A stretch of DNA of 64,000 bases from Cyclaneusma minus (lineage: Eukaryota; Ascomycota; Leotiomycetes; Marthamycetales; Marthamycetaceae): assembly GCA_037179335.1 (NCBI GenBank), contig JAKZHN010000036.1, forward strand, positions 186,001 to 250,000, in the 5' to 3' direction. Shown in pieces: positions 55,658 to 64,000 of this stretch; positions within the stretch are counted from its first letter, which is position 1; each line of letters begins with the position of its first letter. A program made the translations under genes and the position numbers. Below the pieces are notes generated by a model. That model worked only from the letters and a program-made list of their open reading frames with translations, did not search any database and was not told where the DNA came from.

Positions 55658-57955
55658 TCAAAGCTTGAAGGACCCAGCACCATTCAGCGCCTTCTGAGCC
55701 TTCACCTTCTGGCCCTGCACATCCAGAATCTCTCCCGTCTTGCCAATAACCCTCACACCACCTCTCTTCAGCTCCCCCACCGTCTCCCTCTTCTCCTTGG
55801 CCTTCTTCCCCTCCGGCCTCTTCCCCGCCTCCAACCCACCTCTCTTCCTCATCCTCTCCTTCTCCCTCCGCCTCCTCCTCAACTTCTCCTCCCTCGTCAT
55901 CTCCTGCTTCGCCACCGGCGCCGCATCCTTCCGCACCACCTCCCCCTTCTCCACCGCATCCTTGTCCTTTCCAGCCTTGTAGATCTCCTGCGGCGCCAAC
56001 ATACTCTCCGCACCCGCCAAGCCACTCGCCGTCGCCGGCTGTGCGTCTTCCATGGTCACCGTTGCTACGTCTGCCACAACGGTCAAGCTGGGTGCTGCTG
56101 GCTTGGGCTTGTAGTGCCAGCTGCTCAGGGCGTCGAGTTTCGCGCTGACGTCTTTCCACAGCCCTTCAATCTCCGCTTCCTCAGCCTTGAGCTTCTCATC
56201 CGCTTTGCTCATATACGTATCTGGATTTGAGTTCTTCACATGCTCCTCTTCGTACAACTCAGCTAAGCTCTTCTCGTTCTTCGTATCATCGAGCTCGAAG
56301 GCGCCGCCGCGACGAACAGCCGCGTTCTCAGCATCTGGACGGCGGCGAATTACTTCGTCAAACTCTTGTGCTAGAATGCGGCGCTTGATTAGGTCTTCGA
56401 TGCTCTCGCTGACCGCGGCGGTAATGACGGGAACGGGTTTGCCCGTGCGCTCGAAATCAAGATCTTCTTCTAGCAAGGAGTTCATGGGGCGATCGACGGC
56501 TTTGGCTTCACCAGCGAGTGTCCATTCGCGTTTTTGGACGGAGGCGGCTTCGAGTTTGCGGATTTCTTCGGCGAGCTTGGCTTGGCGGCGCTCATGGGCT
56601 GATTTGCGTGATTTGGGATCGGAGGGGTCGACGTCCGAGAGGGCATCTTCGGAGTCTTCGGCTTCGGATTCGTCGTCGAAGAGGTCGCGGCGGACGTCGG
56701 CCATGGCTCGTTGCATCTGAGCTTCATCGTCTTCGTCGCCAGCGGCATCGGCGGCGGCTTTTTTGCGTTCTTGTCGCGCGAGATAGTTGGATTGTAGTTC
56801 ACTTTTGGTAACCTTTCGTGGTGGAGGCTCGAAGAAATCTGCGTAGTGGATGTCGTTTGTGTTGTCTCCCAGATCACCCACGCCATCGTCCATTTCTTGA
56901 TCGTCGTCTTCGTCCCCACTGGCGCCTTCTGGAGCATCCAGATCCATGTTGCCGAACGTTGGGCCGTCTTCTTCATCGTCGTCTGAGTCTGGAACGTCGT
57001 CAATATCCATCGTAGATTTGGGTGTGGTGTCTTCCATGGGCATTGCCATTGGGTCGGCATCAAAATCTATTTCTGCCTCGTCGGGAGCTTCACGACCATC
57101 TTCCTGTTCGAGGAACTCGGTCTGCCTGTTGAACTCGTCTATCGAGAAAAAGCCATCATTGAGACCGTGGGGATCTTCGACGAACACGTCTTTGGGCTCT
57201 TCTTCCGCATCGTCCTCGTCGTCTTCTTCATCATCGAAACCTTCGAAGTCGTCTTCGCCTTCTTCGCCTTCTTCGTTTTCTATCTCTTTTAGCATAGCAT
57301 CGACATCGTCCGCATCTTCGTCCTCGATCTCGTCCTCGCCCTCCATATCCTTTTCCTCTTCCCCATCATCCTCAGCATCACTCTCATCATCCGACCCGAC
57401 CTCAAAACCCTCCTCATCAAACCTGAGCATTTCGACATCACCAGCAGACTGATCCTGATCCAGCTCGCTTTCTCCCGCCTCCTCCAACATATCCAACTCC
57501 CTCGTAACTTCAGACTGAATCGCATCAATAACCCTCTTCGTCTGCTCCCACACCTGTTCCGGCTCAAAGCCCTCCGTATGAATCTTCTTAATCCGCAACA
57601 CATCCCCAACCACATCCCCCTCACCCCTCTTCCTCTTCTTCCTACTCTCCTTCAATCTCTGCGCCTGCTCCTCACTAATCTGCGCCGCATATCGATCCAG
57701 CGTATCCTTTGCCGTCGCCACAACCGCATCCGCAAATTCAGTCGGCGGCGGCATAAATTTCGCTCTGTCGTCTTGGCTGACTAGCATCTTCAGGATCGTA
57801 GCAGGCGCATAGACGCCATTTTGCAGCGCGGTGGATGTGATTGCGGAAGACATTTTCGACACGACGGGATCGGCGCTGAGGGTGTGTGAGGTCGAGGTGT
57901 TGGAGGAGGAAGAGCTGTGGGTGCCCTTGGATGGGTCTGGAGCTGAGCGTGCCAT
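55658..57955 (-). CDS. MPP10: U3 snoRNP protein Mpp10
   Basis: One exon. The start at 57955 (MARSAPDPSKGTHSS) gives 765 aa; an in-frame ATG at 58129 would add 58 residues without family resemblance. The first part carries VYAPATILKMLVSQDD. A very acidic middle region (about 190-430, runs of Asp/Glu) is typical of Mpp10. The conserved C-terminal domain follows: ANDIHYADFFEPP-like INDIHYADFF context as NTNDIHYADFFEPPPRKVTK, EWTLAGEAKAVDRPMNSLLE, DLDFERTGKPVPVITAAVSE and LIKRRILAQEFDEVIRR. Mpp10 binds Imp3 and Imp4 in the small-subunit processome for 18S rRNA maturation. Antisense frames over the acidic part are composition artefacts. Confidence 0.93.
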   Translation of the reverse strand: MARSAPDPSKGTHSSSSSNTSTSHTLSADPVVSKMSSAITSTALQNGVYAPATILKMLVSQDDRAKFMPPPTEFADAVVATAKDTLDRYAAQISEEQAQRLKESRKKRKRGEGDVVGDVLRIKKIHTEGFEPEQVWEQTKRVIDAIQSEVTRELDMLEEAGESELDQDQSAGDVEMLRFDEEGFEVGSDDESDAEDDGEEEKDMEGEDEIEDEDADDVDAMLKEIENEEGEEGEDDFEGFDDEEDDEDDAEEEPKDVFVEDPHGLNDGFFSIDEFNRQTEFLEQEDGREAPDEAEIDFDADPMAMPMEDTTPKSTMDIDDVPDSDDDEEDGPTFGNMDLDAPEGASGDEDDDQEMDDGVGDLGDNTNDIHYADFFEPPPRKVTKSELQSNYLARQERKKAAADAAGDEDDEAQMQRAMADVRRDLFDDESEAEDSEDALSDVDPSDPKSRKSAHERRQAKLAEEIRKLEAASVQKREWTLAGEAKAVDRPMNSLLEEDLDFERTGKPVPVITAAVSESIEDLIKRRILAQEFDEVIRRRPDAENAAVRRGGAFELDDTKNEKSLAELYEEEHVKNSNPDTYMSKADEKLKAEEAEIEGLWKDVSAKLDALSSWHYKPKPAAPSLTVVADVATVTMEDAQPATASGLAGAESMLAPQEIYKAGKDKDAVEKGEVVRKDAAPVAKQEMTREEKLRRRRREKERMRKRGGLEAGKRPEGKKAKEKRETVGELKRGGVRVIGKTGEILDVQGQKVKAQKALNGAGSFKL

Positions 57956-58324
57956 CGAACAGAGCTGTTCAGATTTTCTTGAGCGCGAGCTTGGCCGTTG
58001 CGAGAGGATTGACTTTTTTCTTGAAGCGTGAAGCCAAAATGTGGGGAATCGAGAGCTTGGAAAATTCTTATCGCCGGCTGTCTCGCTTGTGATAGAGGCG
58101 ATTTTAGCATGTGGGCTTGAGCTCAGCATTATTGGACACTTTTAGTAGTGCCAAGACTTATATATTATAAATGCACCGATGTTCTGCCTGAATGGAATCA
58201 TTTATCCAATTAATAATATTTCAGTTCACAGTCGCGTGCTTTTTAACTGTCTGTTACCATCATACAATGGAGGCTCGTGGTGACAGTTCTTGTACGCTCG
58301 ATTTGACCCTTGAAAAAACTATGA

Positions 58325-58460
58325 ATATTCACAATGATTGGGGACATCTATATCCAATGTTTGAGTATATGCGAAGTGTCCAGAGATATTCCGAATAACT
58401 GGGAAGTGTTCGGGTGATTAAGAGTATTCGGTTTCTAGTGATTGAAAATACTCTCAAGCT
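58325..58460. repeat. 19-bp degenerate tandem array (copy 9)
   Basis: Six to seven loose units (ATAACTGGGAAGTGTTCGG, GTGATTAAGAGTATTCGGT), mostly 19 bp. It lies in the 750-bp gap between MPP10 and the PSST gene; the remainder of that gap shows no gene. Confidence 0.6.
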
Positions 58461-58875
58461 GAGCGCACAAGAATTGTCACGCTGTCTGGAGATGATAGCT
58501 AATGCTCCCTCCCGCCCCCCGCTAGCTTCTCTTGTATTTGAAGCTGAGTATCTCGATTCTTCATACAAATTCCTAGGTGTCGTAGAGCAGGGTTAGGGAG
58601 GGGTCTTCGTTCGATACGATTGACTGCCAATCCGACTCAAGCAAGACCAGGATTTCACCGTGAGGCTGTAAAGGAGGTCACTTTCAATCGAGTATCGACA
58701 ACAATCATCCATCTGAAACGCCTATGATTCAAGAAAAGCCCGCAACCTCTGTGCACATCACTGCCGTGATTTTGTACAATGCAAAAAGAAATGTGACTGT
58801 CGTGAAGCCTGTCTTTGCCACCCCTTTCCCGTCTAACCGATGCATTCTAGACCACCCGGTATCCCCAATTCCCCT

Positions 58876-59830
58876 TTACTTCCTGTACCACATTCGGGTG
58901 ATCTTAGTGTGCCTAGAAATCACCTTAGCCTTCTGACAATAAAAGTGACTGAGACGCAGCGCAAGCAAAACTATTCCGGTTGAAGAATCCCAAGAAAACG
59001 CCACATACCTCATCTTCTTCTGCAACTGGAAGATGCCATACATGAGCGCCTCACTTGTTGGTGGGCAACCAGGCACGTAGATATCCACCGGTACAATCCT
59101 ATCGCAGCCCCTGGTCACGCTGTAGCTGTAGTGGTAGTAACCGCCACCGTTCGCGCAAGATCCCATAGAGATAACCCATCTGGGGTCTGGCATTTGATCA
59201 TAAACTTGCCGCAGAGCAGGAGCCATCTTGTTGGTGAGAGTACCGGCGACAATCATGACATCGGATTGACGGGGCGAGGCACGGAAAATTATACCAAGAC
59301 GATCTTGGTCGTAACGGGGTGTGGAGAGATGCATCATTTCGACGGCGCAGCAGGCGAGACCGAAGGTCATGGGCCATAGCGAGGATTGGCGGGCCCAGTT
59401 GGCGACTTGGTCGAGGGTGGTCCTGTGGTGGCAATGGCATTAGCAGCTGTTGAGATATACGTCCCAATGAAGAATGCCGGGTTGATATTCATGATGAAAT
59501 GGTCCGGACGCAAAACAGGCAAACGTACAAAGCATATTGCATGGCTCCCTTCTTCCCCTCCTGGCTCGGCAGAGGAACCTCCCTCCTCTCCTTCTTCACG
59601 ACGCCCATGGGAGGCGGCGTGCCGGGGTTTCCCTTGACATCGAGCTGTGGTGCAATAAAGGCAGACTTTGCGGAGCTCGAGGAGATGGATCGGTAGGGAA
59701 GGAGAGCGGCGGTTGGCTTGGCTGTTGAACTTCCATATCAGCGAACTGCGTGGCAAGACACCAAAGCGGGTGTTGACGGGGCCGACGTACCTCGCAGCGC
59801 GAGCGCAACTGCGGTCTTTGATTTGAACAT
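58876..59830 (-). CDS. NDUFS7: NADH dehydrogenase iron-sulfur subunit PSST (complex I, NDUFS7)
   Basis: Four exons, in order 59791-59830, 59529-59721, 59009-59422 and 58876-58912, give 227 aa. The presequence (MFKSKTAVALALRAKPTAAL) is split by intron 1. The mature protein has MTFGLACCAVEMMHLSTPRY with the tandem Cys pair, VMIVAGTLTNKMAPALRQVY, ISMGSCANGGGYYHYSYSVT and DIYVPGCPPTSEALMYG, the four Cys that bind cluster N2, next to the quinone site. The last exon, encoding HTKITRMWYRK, is chosen because it restores the conserved C-terminus in phase. Confidence 0.95.
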
Positions 59831-60626
59831 TCTTGTCAATTGGATGGCGGATTGACAAGGGAGACGTAGGAAAGGTGGAGTGGAGAGGGACGACGTCTCT
59901 AAAGTTCGTGGTGTTGCACTTGGGGGTGGCGGCTCATGATGTCGAGCTTTGGTTAGCGCGACGGTTCACAATCAGCGAGGCCGTGATTGGCTAGCGGCAT
60001 CGACGGCGATGGTCAGCGATCTCTTATTCGTACTCGTCGACTGAACTCTAACTTCACCAAAACACGGCACTTTTTCAACTTCGACTTTCTCAGTTTCCTC
60101 TGATGAAATTTAATTCTTTCTCTTCCTTTCCCATGGAATATGGAATTCCGCTCGATCAATCTGTCGTCTACTAAAGAGGACCTGGTCCAACAGGAGATTG
60201 AGAGTCTGGCTACCATCGAGGGTCTTGCAGCCTTCCTTTTCAACCCTCCCGGGAAAGGTAAAACACTAATCGCCACATCATCAGATTGCTGGAAGCCTGG
60301 AAAGGCTGAACCAGGCCCTTGGCAGCGCTTGACCCCTGTAACAATCAGAGTGGAATTCGATGTTCTGTTGCACGTCGACACTTGAGACGGAATGGAAGTC
60401 CGCTCAAGTGCTGCGGCCATGAAAGCTAGTGGACTGTGGTTTCGATGTTGTGCAAAGAGATGCGTACATGTATTTCCTATGTTCGCATGCCGTCATCCTA
60501 TTCTGCTACCTCACTCCTCACCAAATTTCATAATTCTAGTCCTTCCCTCGCTCATCAAGCCACGTTCAGTAGTCCTGCATCTATATATCATCAAGTCAGT
60601 CAGTTCTCCAGGCCCTTAAACGATCG
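59831..60626. other. Intergenic region
   Basis: 800 bp between the PSST promoter and the SDR 3' end. TACATGTA at 60465-60472. Overlapping frames on both strands at 60013-60420 were seen but neither resembles a family; no gene called. Confidence 0.4.
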
Positions 60627-61968
60627 TCAGGAAATGGGTCTTTCAGAAAAGGAATACCGACCGATTTGAATCTTCTGGCCAGTCATCGATTTGTTCCTGG
60701 CGACATCGACGTATGCTTGTGCCGTGTCGTCCAAGTCCGTCTGCCACACAAGATTCCATCAGCCCGATCTCTCAGGAAGTTCTCCTCTCTCTCTCTTTCT
60801 CTCAAGTCCAGCAGCAATATCGATGTTATTCAGGTCTTAGATAAGAACTTACCTCCTTCTTCAGCCAAGCATCCTCTTTCAGCTCCTTGATTTTCTCTGG
60901 CGAGTATTTGTTGCCCTACCAGACCGCATTCAAGTCAGCTTCTTTATCATTTCCAAGTTTGCCAAGCTCTCAATAGGGGCTCAGGGGCCTTCCTCCATCA
61001 TCTCCCCCTATTCGGCCCCTTGAATCCGAGCCCACCGATCAGTCAGAGACCACCCAACTCACCCACTCAGTAAGCAACAACCCCGGCAAAACAGCATTAA
61101 CCCTCGTCTTCGGCGCCACACTCCTCGCCAGACACCGCATCAAATGCAACTGCGCTGCCTTCGTAACACTATACGGCATACTACTCCCCTGACACCCCTC
61201 TCCCGCAATGCTGCTCGTAATAATCATAACACCACCTTCAGCGTTGCTTTCAAAGGTAGGCTGAGCTGTGCGAAGCAGGATATGTTGGGCTTTCACGTTT
61301 ACGTCGTAGCAGAGGTCCCAGTCTTCGGGGGTTGTGAGAGTTAGGTCGGTGAAGGGCACGCGGAATTGCGTGTAGCCGGCGTTGGAGATGATGATGTCGA
61401 GGCCGCCGAGGGAGGAGATGGTAGTGTGGATGAGGCGGATGCAGTCGGCTTCGATGCCCATGTCCTGGGGGTTTGTGTCAGTTGAGCGTCTTTGGACTTG
61501 TGGCTGTGGGAAGAATGATGGAATTTGTGTGAAGGAAGAATAACTAGGAAAGCATTCAGAAAAAACCCACTGCTTGAATAATGACCCCCTTCACTCCGTG
61601 TTCATTCTGGACTTTCTCCAGCACAGCCTTCGCCCTGTCCTCACTGGCATTGTAGTTGATCGCCACATTACAGCCCTCAGCTGCAAACTTGTAGCAAATG
61701 AGTTCCCCTAGACCTCTTCATATCCAGAATTTCGCATCTTGTCAGCACTCACTCTCAACCAAAATCTTTCAGCTGATAGAAAGAATCTGATTGACATTCC
61801 CATATTCACCCCCACAGGCATTCAGTAAATCCGATCTTCCGATACACTCATCTGCTCTTGCTTCTACCAATTTATATCCCCAATTGAAAATGGGTAGGGA
61901 AACCTTCATACTACTAACCTCGATCCGCCAGTCACAAGAACATTGCGTCCCTTGAGCTCATACGGCAT
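60627..61968 (-). CDS. Short-chain dehydrogenase/reductase (SDR)
   Basis: Five exons, in order 61919-61968, 61571-61715, 61063-61464, 60853-60915 and 60627-60740, give 257 aa. It has the Rossmann start KGRNVLVTGGSRGLGELICY (TGGSRGLG, joined across intron 1), NYNASEDRAKAVLEK, the NAG motif in IIISNAGYTQ, the catalytic Ser of ITSSIAG and YSVTK (Tyr, Lys), and RVNAVLPGLLLTEW. This is a classical SDR, probably NADPH-dependent from TGGSR plus the Asn/Ser following the second strand. The C-terminus reads SMTGQKIQIGRYSF and lacks the usual DGG end, so the last exon border is uncertain. Substrate unknown. The first intron (about 203 nt) is long. Confidence 0.85.
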
Positions 61969-63269
61969 CGTAAAGTTTTGAGTTTCCTTCGGCCTGGCGG
62001 CTGGTCCGGGTCTCGAGAGTTTGGTTGAAACGTTCAATCTCTCCAGCGGGTCGGTATCCGCAGCCGTGCAGGTGACGTGGCTTTGAAGTAAAGTCAGTCT
62101 TGTTGTCAACGAATGATTTCTTGATTTCTCCGAAGCTTGATTCGAGGCTAGACCAGAATGACGGGTCCAGTAAGATTCAAATTCAACTGCACTTGGAATG
62201 CGCCAGGTCTGGATCTTGGGATCTAAACTTCGAGTGGGGTTGAAACTTACAGAAGGGCTGCTTTGCAATTTTTGACTTGCCCGGTTTTAGGTATGGTTAG
62301 AGCCTGTGATCAGCGAACTGTTTGCTATCCGTGGAGCTGCATTTGTGTATTCGATATTGAGGGGTTAATTGGGTTGACATGTGTTGAGAGTGACAGCAGT
62401 TTGCCGGCTCGGCAGTGTATGCCCGTATCAGTATCTTCGGGACGGCGATATCGGCTCCACCGCGGGTATCTGAATCGTATATATGGTATTTTGATATGTA
62501 CTACCTTTAAGCCTAGATCTTTTTGATGTGCTCTTCCAGTAGCCTGATGATTTTATCCCATTCATAATTTATTTGCGGAATAATCGCTTCTAAACTGCAT
62601 TAATGCTTAAACTCTGGGCCTTATCAACAGCTTTCGAATATCAAAGTCGTTCATCTCACTACTAGTGAGACAATCACAAAGAGTCTAAGAAGGCCATGTG
62701 ATTGGCTATAATGTCTTATCAGTATTAATTGGTATTTCTTCATGGCATGCATGAGAGTTAATGTAGATTGGAGAACTATCTGTTGAATTATAGTTACATA
62801 TTGACAATTCACACTTAAGAAGAGGGAGTCGATACTTATAATAGCGGGCAAGAGAATTTGGAAGCAATGAGTATGACGAGTACTGGCATAAAGGTTTCTT
62901 AACGACAAAAGGAATGAGCCTTAGGTAGTGAACGATACTTCAAACAACAATACCATTTCACAATGGGGTTATACTTCACAGTTCACAAGCTTGCACGAGA
63001 CAGTAAAGTGGAATATGAGCAAGAAATTCTATTCGCCTACGACCCACGAAGAAAGTTCGAAAGCATCGTAATTCATGATAGTACATCTGGACTTAAACCA
63101 GCCAGTCATCATCATCATAAACCCCGATGATGGTAATACCTATTGACGCCCTCAATGCCAAATGATCTGCCGCAACGCCATCCGCGCCCGTGAACAAGAA
63201 TACATATGTCCAGCCAGCGAGCCAAGATGACAACCGCAGATATTGTGGCAGCGCCAATAGTGCTGTAAC
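61969..63269. other. Intergenic region
   Basis: 1.3 kb upstream of the SDR and downstream of the STF2-like gene. AT-rich from 62520 to 63000. No gene, array or RNA recognised. Confidence 0.45.
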
Positions 63270-63950
63270 TTAGACCTTCTTGGTCTCCTTCTCCTCATCA
63301 ACGCTGGCTCCGCTGGCAGAGCTTTCGCTGTTGACACGGTGAGCACGAGTCATCTCTTCGTCGGCCTCGGCTCCGTGGATGTTTTCTTCGAACATGGGCT
63401 CAGATTCGATCTGCTCAAACTTGGTCTTGAAGTCTTTGAGGCCGGCGGCGTAGCTGCTGCTGTTGGAGCGGCGGCGAGGATGGTTCATGTTGAAGCCAGT
63501 GTCCTGGACTTCTTCGCCTTCAGTACCCCTGGAGTGCAAGTGGTTACTAAGGAGTTCTAGATAGGCAGGACAGGGATGAGAGGGATGAGAACATGAGGCT
63601 TACCAGTTTCCTTTACCGTGACCGTTCTTCTTGACCTTCTTGGGGTCGGCATCGACATAGCCATGCTTGGCAAAGTACTTTGGCACATGAGCTTCTGGTC
63701 CGGCTGTGCCATCAGCCAGACCAGCATGGTCACGGTCGTTGAGCTTGTGGGAACGAGTCACTGTGAAGTGATTGTCAGTATGAGAGCAATGGAACGAGTC
63801 ATCGAGATGAGTCTCAATCGCCAACTGGCAGATAGTCAAGTCAAGATGCAGCGAGCTGAGGAGTTTCTCTTCGAAGGAGCATCGTTTGCTGTGTAGTGTA
63901 ACAACTCCGGTGCAATGGAAAGAACAGATATAACTGGCAAGGCACTTACT
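63270..63950 (-). CDS. STF2: Stf2-like small hydrophilic protein
   Basis: Coding exons 63950 (one base), 63604-63760 and 63270-63528 give 138 aa. The start codon is split: A ends the leader exon (CAAACA|GTAAGT) and TG begins the next (TTCACAG|TGACTCG), giving MTRSHKLNDRDHAGLADG. No other in-frame ATG precedes the conserved part. The core VPKYFAKHGYVDADPKKVKK, NGHGKGNWGTEGEE matches yeast Stf2 (KYF...G.Y....KK.G.GKGNWG.pGDE). The tail is longer and acidic. Stf2 was first named an F1-ATPase inhibitor stabiliser and is also tied to desiccation tolerance; a related RNA-binding HABP4 motif is known. The leader exon runs towards the window end. Confidence 0.82.
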
Positions 63951-64000
63951 GTTTGCTTGAGTGGATGAACAGGTTGAAGTTGTTCTGGTTGTAGATTGGG

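Noticed and set aside
55643..57452. Several long plus-strand frames, Ser- or Leu-rich
   Set aside because: They are antisense to the acidic low-complexity part of MPP10 and lack splice or family support.
60013..60420. Overlapping frames on both strands between PSST and the SDR
   Set aside because: Neither has a recognisable motif; each looks like the mirror of the other.

Overview
The window is nuclear DNA of a filamentous ascomycete (Pezizomycotina; the gene families would suit Leotiomycetes, but that class is a guess). The evidence is short GT-AG introns of about 45-250 nt with CTAAC/CTGAC-type branch sites, about 28 densely packed genes on both strands, and fungus-specific families (KEX1, homocitrate synthase, MpaB-type oxygenase, GET2, SFM1, STF2-like). 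Most exon structures below were rebuilt by hand from splice signals and phase. They were accepted when the spliced length was a multiple of three and the joined protein matched the family.

Layout. 1-4.3 kb: an orphan gene with a Ulp1-like cysteine-protease signature between two 19-bp repeat arrays, then a mitochondrial-type M20 amidohydrolase. 5-7.1 kb: COX12 and an NDUFA4/MLRQ-like gene diverging from a 276-bp intergenic region, then an RRM protein. 7.8-13.8 kb: SEC31, a 596-bp MITE with 70-bp terminal inverted repeats, GET2. 14-19 kb: homocitrate synthase and an MpaB-family oxygenase. 19-21 kb: a second repeat-flanked orphan gene with an apparent frameshift. 21.7-26.4 kb: Mpv17/PMP22 protein, ATP7, NAC-alpha, RPL14. 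26.7-31.1 kb: a candidate intronic C/D snoRNA and a large PHD-finger protein. 32-41 kb: small secreted protein, lipid-kinase-like protein, GNAT, acyl-CoA thioesterase, MFS transporter. 42-48 kb: IGO1 endosulfine, SFM1, KEX1. 49-64 kb: a small membrane ORF, an intronless ACC deaminase, a mitochondrial protein of unknown function, MPP10, complex I PSST, an SDR, and an STF2-like protein whose start codon is split by an intron.

The genes do not form an operon-like pathway. There is a loose concentration of respiratory genes (COX12, NDUFA4-like, ATP7, PSST) and of ribosome or translation genes (RPL14, NAC-alpha, MPP10, SFM1). No biosynthetic cluster, CRISPR, rRNA or confident tRNA was seen.

The most unusual signals are not genes. 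A degenerate tandem repeat of exact 19-bp period recurs in nine separate intergenic places, and two pairs of these arrays bracket orphan genes. A palindromic octamer, TACATGTA, occurs 13 times, always outside the annotated coding exons. COX12 appears to contain a 3-nt microexon.
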